IMG/VR virus record: IMGVR_UViG_3300046507_000409
Coordinates: 1-42,979 of that record
Reading direction: 5' to 3' (one strand)
Length of the DNA stretch: 42,979 nt
DNA from: a virus
Each line of letters opens with the position of its first letter. Positions within the stretch are counted from its first letter, which is position 1. Both the position numbers and the translations under genes were made by a program. This document shows, piece after piece, positions 32,231 to 39,177 of the stretch. The notes beneath the pieces were generated by a model. The model saw only the letters and a list, made by a program, of their open reading frames with translations. It was not told the origin of the DNA and ran no database searches.

Positions 32231-32980
32231 TTATTTCCCCTCTCGCTCTGCCCTGATTTTTTTAACCGCATGCAGGACGCTCGTATGGTCTCGGCCGCCG
32301 AAAATCCTTCCAATCAAAGGAAAGCTAAGATCGTTTCGCTCCCGATACAGTGCGTACATGCACTCATGCCGCGCCTTCACGACGTACCGGTTTCTGTGGA
32401 TGCCGGTTATATCGGACCATGTGACGCCAGGATAATTCTTCAGCGTCTCGAAAACGATTTCGCGGACAGGTCTCTTGACTTCTGAGATCGATTCAATCTC
32501 TGCCTCTGCTTCCATTACCTTATTGGCCGCTACAGATCCGATAGCCTTTACCTTTTCCCAGGCCTTCACGTGGCTATCGAAATAGGTACTCACCCACATC
32601 CACATAGGCTGCTCAGCTGTCCAAGCCTTCTTTGCCGGCTTTTCAGCTGGAGGCGGCACGACAATTTCCACTTCTTCCTTCACCTGACGCTTAGGAGAAA
32701 AAAGCCTCTGGCGCCGCAACAGGTGCGTGATATGTATCTGCCGTTCCAACTCCGATACGCGTACAATCTCGTTCATTATTCCGCTGCGCTCCTCTGTTCT
32801 TGTTGTTGTGGTGCCCATACCTGTCCTCCTGAACCAAAGCCAGATTGATCCAGTCGGGTATTCCTTCCGGCGAGATTTAAGGATCATCTCGTCTATGGAG
32901 ATGCCTTTGGCTATGAGCCGGAAGCCCTTGGCATGAAGCTTGTCGCCTTCTATCTCGTGGGTGGTGTGCCAGTTTTTCAT
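32231..32980 (-). CDS. Replication-associated protein with DnaA domain IV
   Basis: A 249-residue protein. The last 80 residues have the DnaA C-terminal DNA-binding domain: REIVFETLKNYPGVTWSDI, KARHECMYALYRERNDLS and the signature GGRDHTSVLHAVKKI. No AAA+ region is present, so it may bind DnaA boxes to recruit or compete with host DnaA. The ATG at 32980 overlaps the methyltransferase stop (ATGA), but a very good AGGAGG 7 bases before the internal ATG at 32818 suggests a second or the only start there. Confidence 0.7.
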   Translation of the reverse strand: MKNWHTTHEIEGDKLHAKGFRLIAKGISIDEMILKSRRKEYPTGSIWLWFRRTGMGTTTTRTEERSGIMNEIVRVSELERQIHITHLLRRQRLFSPKRQVKEEVEIVVPPPAEKPAKKAWTAEQPMWMWVSTYFDSHVKAWEKVKAIGSVAANKVMEAEAEIESISEVKRPVREIVFETLKNYPGVTWSDITGIHRNRYVVKARHECMYALYRERNDLSFPLIGRIFGGRDHTSVLHAVKKIRAEREGK

Positions 32981-33756
32981 GGAGAAAATTCCATGAATGC
33001 GGCAATCACTTCCGCCGCGACTTGCGGGACGATGGCATTTCCGTAGGCGCGCAACTTTCCCACTCTGGCGGGAACCCCATGAGCCAGCAGACGAATGCCG
33101 GGTTCAACGCGCCGGGCTTTTCCATCGGCTCCAACTGCGAAGACGGCACCAGCCCAAGCGGCTCTGCGTCCGACAGGTTCGACATTCCGTGGCCATTCGC
33201 TTTGTGCTTCGCGATGTATTCTGGAGAATGGGCAGGGAAGTGATCCCGGGCATTCGGTGTTGGCCACAAACCAGAGTCGATCTCTTCGGTGGGGCGCATC
33301 GACGGCACAAGCCGGGACAACGGCCGCCCCGCAGGCGTAACCGATGCCTTCCAGGTCAATATGCACTCCGTCGAGCCAATCCTTTCCAACCGCTGCCGCA
33401 ACCTGTTCTCCCATGATGACATTGGGCCTTGAGGCACCGATGAGATCGAAGAAGACGGGCCAGAGATGGCGGACGTCCGCTTGGCCTGCGCCCTTGCCGG
33501 CAACACTGAATGGCTGGCAGGGGCAAGAGCCGGTCCAAAGCTCTCGATCGTCAGGCCAGCCAGCAAGTCTAGCTGCATAGGACCATCCACCGATACCGGC
33601 GAAGAAATGGCATTGGGTATAGCCCTTGAGGTCATCGGCTTTCACATCCTCGATTGAGCGTTCGTCCACGTCGCCGGGAGCAATGTGGCCGGCCTCGATC
33701 AGGTTGCGCAGCCATTGCGCGGCGTATGGGTCGATCTCGTTATAGTAGGCCGTCAC
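32977..33756 (-). CDS. C5-cytosine DNA methyltransferase
   Basis: A 259-residue enzyme transferring a methyl group to cytosine C5. Motif I FAGIGG (52-57), motif IV PCQ with nucleophile Cys80, motif VI as EQV (117-119; usually ENV), motif VIII HRRDR (156-160) and motif X near AYGNAIVPQVAAEVI are present. The target-recognition region is short. No restriction enzyme lies nearby, so it is probably an orphan that protects phage DNA. It overlaps genes at both ends by ATGA. A second long open frame lies inside it in the +1 frame. Confidence 0.85.
   Translation of the reverse strand: MTAYYNEIDPYAAQWLRNLIEAGHIAPGDVDERSIEDVKADDLKGYTQCHFFAGIGGWSYAARLAGWPDDRELWTGSCPCQPFSVAGKGAGQADVRHLWPVFFDLIGASRPNVIMGEQVAAAVGKDWLDGVHIDLEGIGYACGAAVVPACAVDAPHRRDRLWFVANTECPGSLPCPFSRIHREAQSEWPRNVEPVGRRAAWAGAVFAVGADGKARRVEPGIRLLAHGVPARVGKLRAYGNAIVPQVAAEVIAAFMEFSP
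33006..33635 (-). CDS. Overlapping frame within the methyltransferase gene, possibly a genuine second gene
   Basis: A 209-residue open frame lies wholly inside the C5-methyltransferase gene, shifted by +1. Its product contains segments I recall from many annotated proteins found with this type of phage methyltransferase: STECILTWKASVTPAGRP, GLWPTPNARDH and a C-terminal LNPAFVCWLMGFPPEWE followed by SSRKSRRK. The WLMGxPxEW stretch resembles the C-terminus of other phage methyltransferases. Either both frames are translated, or the frame is an inherited by-product. Expression is unproven. Confidence 0.45.
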   Translation of the reverse strand: MTSRAIPNAISSPVSVDGPMQLDLLAGLTIESFGPALAPASHSVLPARAQAKRTSAISGPSSSISSVPQGPMSSWENRLRQRLERIGSTECILTWKASVTPAGRPLSRLVPSMRPTEEIDSGLWPTPNARDHFPAHSPEYIAKHKANGHGMSNLSDAEPLGLVPSSQLEPMEKPGALNPAFVCWLMGFPPEWESCAPTEMPSSRKSRRK

Positions 33757-34130
33757 GCCTTCACCGCCTGGCTAAGCAGTGCCTTGACCTGCTCCATACG
33801 GCGGGTGTCACCTTCGTTTCTGGCCCAGCTGTATTCGTTCTGGAGCTGTAGACGGCGGTTGCGGTCTTCTGCTGTTTCCGATGGCATGGGGTTGTGAGGA
33901 TCGGTGAAGTTCTTGCCCTTCATGATCCATTCGGCCTTGAAGCCCTGCCAACCTCGGTTAAGATGCTCCTCAGCCGCGTTGACAGCGTTGCCGGTGGCTT
34001 CGTACTCCCGAAGGAGAGCTTTCGCGCCACGGGCGGTTAGTGGGCATTTCTTGCCCCGTCGATGGGCTACGATGTCCTTGGCAAGCTCTTCTCCCAGTGC
34101 TGGAGAAAGAATTTCAATGATTTCTTTCAT
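33753..34130 (-). CDS. Hypothetical early protein
   Basis: A 125-residue, mostly helical and charged protein (LGEELAKDIVAHRRGKKCPL, then HLNRGWQGFKAEWIMKG). The RGWQGFKAEW segment resembles C-terminal parts of phage replication proteins, but this is weak. It is coupled to the methyltransferase gene by ATGA. Function unknown. Confidence 0.55.
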   Translation of the reverse strand: MKEIIEILSPALGEELAKDIVAHRRGKKCPLTARGAKALLREYEATGNAVNAAEEHLNRGWQGFKAEWIMKGKNFTDPHNPMPSETAEDRNRRLQLQNEYSWARNEGDTRRMEQVKALLSQAVKA

Positions 34131-34798
34131 CAGAACATTTCCCCTTGTCTTGCATCGTTGCGATCGAGCATACGAAGGACAGTTTCGCCAACATGGCGCT
34201 TATCCCAGACGAACCACCCGTTCAGCATCGGCGGGGCTCCCTGCCCCGTGAAATCGATCTTCCAGCGCATGAGGTATACGCGGGCTGGCGGGTGCTTCGC
34301 CCAGAATGGACCAAGGCCACCGGCGCCCGGGAATCCCCAATTCATGAGGAGAGCCATGTACTCGATGCCAAGGGTGTCAAGCGCATGGTAAAGCCAGCGA
34401 GCTTTGCCGTTGCCCCAACCACATTCGGCGAATGGAGGATTCTCAACGATGGCATTGGCTGGAGCCGCCTGGAAATCGTAGAAGTTCTTGATCTCAGCCC
34501 CGCAGCCCCGGTCGATCAAATCGCTGTCGACGGTTTCGAAGCCATGGACTCGAAGCTCTCGACCGATCACGCCGGTTCCGCAGGCTGGCCCCCAGATGGT
34601 CGGGAAGGCTCGCAGCGCTTCCATCTCGGCACGGACAAACGATCGGATCGGGTCTATCGGCGTCGGATAGAATTCGTTCGGCTCGCGCTCAAGTGCGTCT
34701 GCCTTGACGAGATTGCCTACGAGGTCACGGATGACGACAGGCTTTGATTTCTTGCCGGTGGCGCGGAATAGGCCACGTGCTGATACAGGAGCGTTCAT
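34130..34798 (-). CDS. Putative adenine-N6-type DNA methyltransferase
   Basis: A 222-residue class I SAM-dependent methyltransferase. IWGPACGTGVIG carries the SAM-binding motif I (PACGTG), ETVDSDL is the acidic strand-2 end, and IVENPPFAE is the NPPF catalytic motif IV of amino-methyltransferases. The start 34798 overlaps the RusA-like stop by ATGA; 34807 would be inside that gene. It is the second DNA methyltransferase of the phage and may guard against restriction. Confidence 0.75.
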   Translation of the reverse strand: MNAPVSARGLFRATGKKSKPVVIRDLVGNLVKADALEREPNEFYPTPIDPIRSFVRAEMEALRAFPTIWGPACGTGVIGRELRVHGFETVDSDLIDRGCGAEIKNFYDFQAAPANAIVENPPFAECGWGNGKARWLYHALDTLGIEYMALLMNWGFPGAGGLGPFWAKHPPARVYLMRWKIDFTGQGAPPMLNGWFVWDKRHVGETVLRMLDRNDARQGEMF

Positions 34799-35151
34799 GC
34801 AGCCCACTCCAGTTCAATTTTTACCATTCCGGATTTCTCGATCGGACCACGAGGCGCGATCGATATTTCCCAATTCGCATCATCAACGCCGATGGCCGAG
34901 GCAATGCCGTCGAAGGCCGCTTTGCAGGACGCAAACGCGTTATCGATGTCACGCGGCCGGCGGTCGGGAGGGAAGAACGAGACGCGCACGTTAAGGCGCT
35001 GTGTGTCGATACGGCCTATGCCAGATTCGAGCGTGGTATAGTAGGCATCACGCTTGGCCTGTTTCTTCGCACGAGCGAGAGATGACCAATGCACCCTGGC
35101 ATTCGGGCTTAGGCGACGATCGGGCCATGGAAGGAAGATTGTCGCGTTCAT
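34795..35151 (-). CDS. rusA: RusA-like Holliday junction resolvase
   Basis: A 118-residue protein with the RusA layout: an opening LPWPDRRLSPNARVHW with basic helix (SLARAKKQAKRDAYY) and the acidic centre RPRDIDNAFASCKAAFDGI with the aspartates that bind metal, ending VDDANWEI. It cuts four-way junctions during recombination or packaging. Start 35151 overlaps the previous stop by ATGA; an upstream in-frame start at 35184 is less likely. Confidence 0.8.
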   Translation of the reverse strand: MNATIFLPWPDRRLSPNARVHWSSLARAKKQAKRDAYYTTLESGIGRIDTQRLNVRVSFFPPDRRPRDIDNAFASCKAAFDGIASAIGVDDANWEISIAPRGPIEKSGMVKIELEWAA

Positions 35152-35396
35152 GCCTTGGCCCTCGCGCGCATCTCCCTCTGCCATTCCAGCTGGTACGCTC
35201 TATGCTTGTCACGGGCGCGTCGATCGCTAGCCTCTTTCATCCGGCAATAGTCATCATGCGCCGTATCTCCTTTTTCATCAGACCGAAGACGATGTATTTG
35301 CCGTTCAACCTCGGCCTCTGATGTACCGAGGGCTTTCGCTACTTGTTGATAGGTTTTCCCGCCGTCAGATCTGAAAAGCTCTAATGCGTTTTTCAT
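35148..35396 (-). CDS. Small HTH protein
   Basis: An 82-residue basic protein. Residues 13-38 (GKTYQQVAKALGTSEAEVERQIHRLR) form a helix-turn-helix of the sigma/GerE-like type. The C-terminal part is a charged helix. A regulatory role in early-to-late control is possible, but no target is visible. Confidence 0.6.
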   Translation of the reverse strand: MKNALELFRSDGGKTYQQVAKALGTSEAEVERQIHRLRSDEKGDTAHDDYCRMKEASDRRARDKHRAYQLEWQREMRARAKA

Positions 35397-35417
35397 CGCC
35401 GCCCTCGTGAAAGATAT

Positions 35418-35442
35418 CCCCGGCCCTGTGGGTGGACCGGGG
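35418..35442 (-). other. GC hairpin upstream of the small HTH gene
   Basis: CCCCGG (35418-35423) and CCGGGG (35437-35442) form a 6-bp stem with a 13-base loop between the small membrane gene and the HTH gene. No T-run follows on the minus strand, so it is more likely a translational or mRNA-stability element than a terminator. Confidence 0.35.
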
Positions 35443-35450
35443 GTGTGTCA

Positions 35451-35549
35451 TCAATAATCCCGCCTCGATGCTATCCAAACGCACATGACGACTGCGATAG
35501 ATATGCTCGAAACACATGCAACGATCGCCTCAGGCCATCCCATCATCAT
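35451..35549 (-). CDS. 32-residue single-span membrane peptide
   Basis: The frame MMMGWPEAIVACVSSISIAV onwards is one hydrophobic helix ending in ASRRDY. Three ATGs open it. The first overlaps the preceding stop (ATGA), and GGGAG lies 5 bases before the second. It fits the gap between two early genes. Function unknown. Confidence 0.45.
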   Translation of the reverse strand: MMMGWPEAIVACVSSISIAVVMCVWIASRRDY

Positions 35550-35902
35550 TCTCCCGTAGCTCCGGAGCGATAAAAAATGCCAGCGAACGCGCGTAGCGCA
35601 GTAACGAACGCGCTATCGAAATCCGGATCCTGGCCGTGAAGGAGAGCCTCGGCCCTCGCGATGAGTTCGTCATTGGTCCGCACCTCCCGGCGTGCATATT
35701 CGAGCCCAGACAGAGCCTCGATCTGGATGAGCTGTTCTGCGTTGATTGAAATCCGGGGGTCGGCGTACCAGACGTCCTTGACCCGCGAATAAGTCCACCC
35801 TGTCTTGCGGGTGGCATGCTGGATGCGCGCCTTGACGCTGCCTAATGACGGCGGCGCGATCCTTTCTCGTAACGCTGATTGGCAAAACTCTACACTCGAC
35901 AT
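35546..35902 (-). CDS. Hypothetical early regulatory-type protein
   Basis: A 118-residue protein. Residues about 20-60 (GSVKARIQHATRKTGWTYSRVKDVWYADPRISI) look like a DNA-binding helix pair, followed by AEQLIQIEAL. GGAG lies 10 bases before the ATG at 35902. The longer in-frame starts at 35932 and 36034 run back towards the hairpin cluster and lack a better signal. Proteins with this core are common in Rhizobiales phages; function unknown to me. Confidence 0.6.
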   Translation of the reverse strand: MSSVEFCQSALRERIAPPSLGSVKARIQHATRKTGWTYSRVKDVWYADPRISINAEQLIQIEALSGLEYARREVRTNDELIARAEALLHGQDPDFDSAFVTALRAFAGIFYRSGATGE

Positions 35903-35981
35903 TTCGGATTTCTCCACATGGGTTTTCCGCATTATTCCGACATCCTTCGTGCGATTAGTCTTCCTGCCAAGGAGACTGCAC

Positions 35982-36233
35982 ATGCACACGAAGTTGAACT
36001 TGATTGAGGGTGACGACCGGACGGCCAGGTCCACTGCGCCGTCACCCTCTGCCGCATCCCCTTGGGGATTTGAATTCCAATTCAGAGGCGATCCGCCGCC
36101 CTTTGCCTCTGAGTGCGACGGTTCCGAGGATGGGTTTGTTTCCCTCGGAACCGTCGCTGTTCTTGTCGTCGCGGGTATCGCGCCAGACGTTTTGAAAAGG
36201 GCCTCGATCAGACTGGGGAGGAGGACAGGCTGA
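35982..36233 (+). CDS. Doubtful plus-strand frame overlapping a hairpin cluster
   Basis: An 83-residue frame with a good start signal (AAGGAG at 35969-35974, 7 bases before ATG). The product is rich in Pro, Ser and Gly and shows no family. The DNA beneath it contains several perfect inverted repeats, which is unusual for coding sequence, so this may be a structured RNA or DNA element that happens to be open. It opposes both flanking genes. Confidence 0.35.
   Translation: MHTKLNLIEGDDRTARSTAPSPSAASPWGFEFQFRGDPPPFASECDGSEDGFVSLGTVAVLVVAGIAPDVLKRASIRLGRRTG
36006..36157. repeat. Cluster of perfect inverted repeats
   Basis: Within 152 bases there are: GAGGGTGACG (36006-36015) with CGTCACCCTC (36040-36049), enclosing GGAC/GTCC; ATCCCC (36056-36061) with GGGGAT (36064-36069); TGAATT (36071-36076) with AATTCA (36079-36084); TCAGAGGC (36082-36089) with GCCTCTGA (36105-36112); and a 15-bp pair at 36115-36129 and 36143-36157. 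The last is followed on the plus strand by TGTTCTTGT, like a terminator. Function is unknown: structured RNA, replication origin or antitermination element are candidates. Confidence 0.75.
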
Positions 36234-36249
36234 CCGAGGCACCGAAGGG

Positions 36250-36567
36250 TCAGGGGGAGGATGACACTTCGGGTTCAGGTGATTGGCTTAGCTCATCAGA
36301 TGGATTTGAGAGCATAAACTTCGCCTCGGAATAAGCGGGCTCGAAAGGCCCTATTTCCGTGTCGAGTTTTTTGTTCAGAAGCTCTTCAAAGCGTAGAAAT
36401 GCGCCTCCGCTCATGTAGACTTCTTCGCGAACAGTATAGGTTCTGCCAGCGACCGGCTTATTCTCGTCTCCGAACATCTGCGGGCCGGAAAAGCTATCGT
36501 CTATGCATATAGCCTTCTGGCCTATGCGAGATGATTTGAATTTCATGCTGAACTGCGGGTAGCTCAT
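36250..36567 (-). CDS. Hypothetical early protein
   Basis: A 105-residue protein, MSYPQFSMKFKSSRIGQKAI onwards. The segment KPVAGRTYTVREEVYMSGGAFLRFEEL resembles small phage proteins with a single beta-barrel-like fold (GxxYTVxxVxxxxGxxxLxxxE). The start 36567 overlaps the previous stop (TGATG). Function unknown. Confidence 0.6.
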   Translation of the reverse strand: MSYPQFSMKFKSSRIGQKAICIDDSFSGPQMFGDENKPVAGRTYTVREEVYMSGGAFLRFEELLNKKLDTEIGPFEPAYSEAKFMLSNPSDELSQSPEPEVSSSP

Positions 36568-36719
36568 CACGCGGCCTTCCTGTTCTTTGCCTTGGCTGTG
36601 AAAGGAATGACGTTGTCCCGCTTCGTTTCCAGGAACTGGATTATGACCGAGGTGAAGCCCAAGGCTACGAAGAGGAAATAAACGAGGTAGAGGAGTGACG
36701 ATGCCAAGATCCCTGTCAT
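36567..36719 (-). CDS. Small single-span membrane protein
   Basis: A 50-residue protein with one membrane helix (MTGILASSLLYLVYFLFVAL) and a basic, hydrophilic C-terminus (KRDNVIPFTAKAKNRKAA). The start 36719 overlaps the previous stop by ATGA. Early membrane proteins of this size can serve in exclusion, but the role is unknown. Confidence 0.6.
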   Translation of the reverse strand: MTGILASSLLYLVYFLFVALGFTSVIIQFLETKRDNVIPFTAKAKNRKAA

Positions 36720-36985
36720 GACAAAACCTCTTCGATTATCTCTTTGTCCCATCCCTCGATTGAGGTTTCGATGCCCATGTCCTTCGGAGGGCCGTAACCC
36801 TCGATAAAATCGTCTCGAAGAAGCCCGCGTGCTTCAAGCTGAGCAAGGTGCTCGACATGAGCATCAAGATCGTGGAAGTTGTAAAACCCGTCACGAAACT
36901 CTTGCATGAACGCATCGTCAAATTTCGCTTCGTCGACCGTGACTTTCACGTCGATCGTCACAGCAACAATGAATGTTCTGCTCAT
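36716..36985 (-). CDS. Hypothetical early protein
   Basis: An 89-residue acidic protein, MSRTFIVAVTIDVKVTVDEA onwards, with an N-terminal strand pair and a helical centre (VEHLAQLEARGLL). Start 36985 overlaps the previous stop by ATGA; the frame extends upstream to 37054 but would overlap the neighbour. No family recognised. Confidence 0.6.
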   Translation of the reverse strand: MSRTFIVAVTIDVKVTVDEAKFDDAFMQEFRDGFYNFHDLDAHVEHLAQLEARGLLRDDFIEGYGPPKDMGIETSIEGWDKEIIEEVLS

Positions 36986-37191
36986 GACTGCCTCACTGGA
37001 CGTTGAACCTGGGTTCTCTCGGATATGCCTTCTACTGCCCTTTGTGCTGGGCAATCTGAGGCTGGGAAGACCTCTTCGAACTGGCTTAGGAAAGCATCCA
37101 TCCAGTGGATTTCCTGCATATCGGCTTGGACCCGCCGGCGAAGCGCTTCTATTTCGGTATGGGTGTTGAGGGAGGTGCGGGTGGTGATCAT
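36982..37191 (-). CDS. Hypothetical small early protein
   Basis: A 69-residue helical protein (MITTRTSLNTHTEIEALRRRVQADM) coupled by ATGA at both ends. No domain recognised. Confidence 0.55.
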   Translation of the reverse strand: MITTRTSLNTHTEIEALRRRVQADMQEIHWMDAFLSQFEEVFPASDCPAQRAVEGISERTQVQRPVRQS

Positions 37192-38147
37192 GCCAGTATC
37201 GCCTTCCCGCCCTCAGTCTGTTTGACGGAGGATGTCATGCGTCGACGTACGAGGACCATTTCGTGATCAGGATGCCCGAGACGATACGGATTGTTCGGCT
37301 GCACAGTGATATTGTGCGTTACTGTCGCTATGTAGACGTTGCCTATTTCGTAGGCGCCGGCATCACCAATGCGACACATAACGTAGGAATCTTTCGTCCT
37401 GCCACGGCTGTCCCACTTTCCAGAGGAAAGCCAAATATTCCACCAGTCCCAAAGGGAGAGATTCCAATCGATCCCACGCCTGATAGCGTTTCTACGCTGC
37501 GAATGCCAAGCTCTCGTCGGAGTCGTATATTTAGATGCGCCCTCGGCCTTCATCACTTTACCGAGATCAACTATTTCCCGGTATTGGCTATAGTTACAGC
37601 CGTATTTGGCGATAGATTTTTCGTCTTTTGTGCGGCGTTTTGCTTTTTGGCTGTATTCAGCCCTTATACGCTGTCCGCCGTCTTCCGACCTGAGGCCATG
37701 ATATTTGCTTATTACCTGACGAACACGCTCGCGAGATATGGAATAAATCTCGCCTATTTCCTTCAGCGTCTTACCGGTCTTGTACAGAGACGCCATCACT
37801 TCGGCACGGTCGAAATCGACGCCCTGACCCTCCAGGCCATGCCTGAAGTTAATTTTGTGCTTTTTGGCATGTGCGTAAGCGCCAGTATAGGAAAGGCCAA
37901 TCGATTTAGCCGCTTCCTTAAGCGTCATGCCGTCCTCATGGCATTTCAAAAGCTGCTCTTTGCGCTTCTGCGTAAGGTTTTTTTTGTTCTTTTCGATACG
38001 CGCTATATTGATTTCGAACTTGTCTACGTACTTGCGTACTGTCTGTTTCGTCATCCCGCTTCTATCGGCTATCTGGCTTACCGTCAGACCTGCAGCCGCG
38101 AGCTCGGAAATCTTGATGCCGCGCTCGATCCAAAAATCCTGTCTCAT
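37188..38147 (-). CDS. Multi-HTH protein with HNH-like C-terminus
   Basis: A 319-residue protein. Three helix-turn-helix segments are visible: ISELAAAGLTVSQIADRSGM (about 13-32), MTLKEAAKSIGLSYTGAYAH (about 74-93) and KTLKEIGEIYSISRERVRQV (about 125-144, sigma-region-4-like). The C-terminal part (DSYVMCRIGDAGAYEIGNVY, with NI following) resembles the N-V-x-I end of HNH-type phage endonucleases. It may be a homing endonuclease with DNA-targeting repeats, placed between cro and the small early genes. Confidence 0.6.
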   Translation of the reverse strand: MRQDFWIERGIKISELAAAGLTVSQIADRSGMTKQTVRKYVDKFEINIARIEKNKKNLTQKRKEQLLKCHEDGMTLKEAAKSIGLSYTGAYAHAKKHKINFRHGLEGQGVDFDRAEVMASLYKTGKTLKEIGEIYSISRERVRQVISKYHGLRSEDGGQRIRAEYSQKAKRRTKDEKSIAKYGCNYSQYREIVDLGKVMKAEGASKYTTPTRAWHSQRRNAIRRGIDWNLSLWDWWNIWLSSGKWDSRGRTKDSYVMCRIGDAGAYEIGNVYIATVTHNITVQPNNPYRLGHPDHEMVLVRRRMTSSVKQTEGGKAILA

Positions 38148-38401
38148 ATGGCGCTCTCCCTAGCCATGCGCTTTTCAAGCGCTGCTTCCGCGCTGACGAT
38201 CGCCATACGCTCAAGGGTGAGATCCTGCCGCCCTGCCGACTTTGCGGCGTCGACCAACACCGGCCAGTATTCGACTGGTATGCTGCCGCGTCGCTTCATC
38301 TCTGAGACCGTCGAAGGGCCAACACCGAGAGCGTCAGCCATCCGTACATTAGTGGGGAAGATGTTGAAGACATCGGAGATGTTGGAGATCGTGTTGTTCA
38401 T
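38144..38401 (-). CDS. cro: Cro-like repressor
   Basis: An 85-residue HTH protein. FPTNVRMADALGVGPSTVSEMKRRGSIP (about residues 15-42) is a Cro/CI-type helix-turn-helix. It is divergent from the CI gene across the paired operators, and its promoter on the minus strand (TTGACA at 38438-38433, CATAGT at 38414-38409) places the transcript start at or next to the ATG. It should repress cI and early promoters during lytic growth. Confidence 0.8.
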   Translation of the reverse strand: MNNTISNISDVFNIFPTNVRMADALGVGPSTVSEMKRRGSIPVEYWPVLVDAAKSAGRQDLTLERMAIVSAEAALEKRMARESAI

Positions 38402-38408
38402 GCCAGAG

Positions 38409-38438
38409 ACTATGGCACGACAACACGCTGCGTGTCAA
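38409..38438 (-). promoter_or_regulatory. PR-like promoter of cro
   Basis: On the minus strand, a perfect TTGACA (38438-38433) is followed after 18 bases by CATAGT (38414-38409). Expected start of transcription is about 38402, one base from the cro ATG, so the cro message would be essentially leaderless. The operator 38421-38437 covers the -35 box and spacer. Confidence 0.7.
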
Positions 38439-38452
38439 CATGATGCATGTTG
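38421..38452. promoter_or_regulatory. Right operators of the immunity region (two 17-bp palindromes)
   Basis: Two 17-base palindromes of form 7-3-7 overlap by 2 bases: CAACACG-CTG-CGTGTCA (38421-38437) and CAACATG-ATG-CATGTTG (38436-38452, perfect). Centres are 15 bases apart. The first covers the cro -35 box and the second lies just upstream of the cI -10 box, as expected for CI and Cro binding sites. Confidence 0.75.
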
Positions 38453-38462
38453 GAAAATTGTA

Positions 38463-38468
38463 TATGAT
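38463..38468 (+). promoter_or_regulatory. -10 box of the cI promoter (leaderless start)
   Basis: TATGAT at 38463-38468 lies 7 bases before the ATG at 38476, so the expected first transcribed base is the start codon itself. No good -35 is seen, as in activator-dependent PRM promoters. The perfect operator at 38436-38452 ends 10 bases upstream, a suitable place for CI to activate. Confidence 0.5.
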
Positions 38469-38475
38469 TGAATTC

Positions 38476-39177
38476 ATGAGCGAAAAACACGAACGCCTTC
38501 GACAGGCGCGCATTGACGCGGGCTATGGAAGCGCACAATCGGCTGCAGATGCCCTTGGCATTACGGCCTCGACCTACCGTGCGCACGAAAATGGTCAAAA
38601 TGATTTTGGGCTAGAAGAAGCTCAGATATACGGTCGGAAATTCTCGGTCGACCCGATTTGGATAATGACCAACGCTGTTAGCCAGTCAAAAGCTACAGTT
38701 GCGGAAGGTTCAATTCCGTCTAATATAGTCTCCTTGCGGGAAGTCCCAAATGCTGAAATCGGGGAAAAAGTTAAGGCCGCAGGGCCGAAAATCCCGGTTT
38801 TTGGACAAGCCGTAGGCGGGGTTGACGGGGAATTCATAATGAACGGGAGTATTTTGTACGAGGTCATGGCGCCTCCGACCATATCGGACATTAGCGGCGC
38901 ATACGCAGTAAGCATTGCCGGCGATTCTATGACGCCTCGATATGACGACGGAGAAATCGCCTTTATTGATCCGAGCCGGCGAGTGAGAAAGGGTGACTAT
39001 GTCGTTGCCCAGATTCGCTACGAGGAAGAAGGCCCGATCCTGGCTTTCGTCAAGAAGTTCGTCCGCCACAACGCCGACGAACTCGTTCTCGAACAGTTCA
39101 ACCCGCCGAAACAGCTCACGTTTCCACATCACAACGTTGTATCAGTCCATTATATCGCTATGGCTGGTAATGCTTGA
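38476..39177 (+). CDS. cI: CI-like repressor with S24/LexA peptidase domain
   Basis: A 233-residue lysogeny repressor. An XRE-type HTH (about residues 6-45, RLRQARIDAGYGSAQSAADA) is followed by a linker and an S24 peptidase fold: Ser151 in GDSMTPRYDDGE and Lys193 in AFVKKF. The AVGG at 112-115 is a candidate self-cleavage site, implying RecA-dependent induction. In-frame ATGs occur at 38440 and 38464, but the -10 box at 38463-38468 favours a leaderless start at 38476. It should bind the operators at 38.4 and 39.6 kb. Confidence 0.85.
   Translation: MSEKHERLRQARIDAGYGSAQSAADALGITASTYRAHENGQNDFGLEEAQIYGRKFSVDPIWIMTNAVSQSKATVAEGSIPSNIVSLREVPNAEIGEKVKAAGPKIPVFGQAVGGVDGEFIMNGSILYEVMAPPTISDISGAYAVSIAGDSMTPRYDDGEIAFIDPSRRVRKGDYVVAQIRYEEEGPILAFVKKFVRHNADELVLEQFNPPKQLTFPHHNVVSVHYIAMAGNA

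Noticed and set aside
37263-38471. Plus-strand frame of 402 codons opposite the HTH/HNH gene
   Set aside because: Antisense shadow; it would run through cro and the immunity operators.
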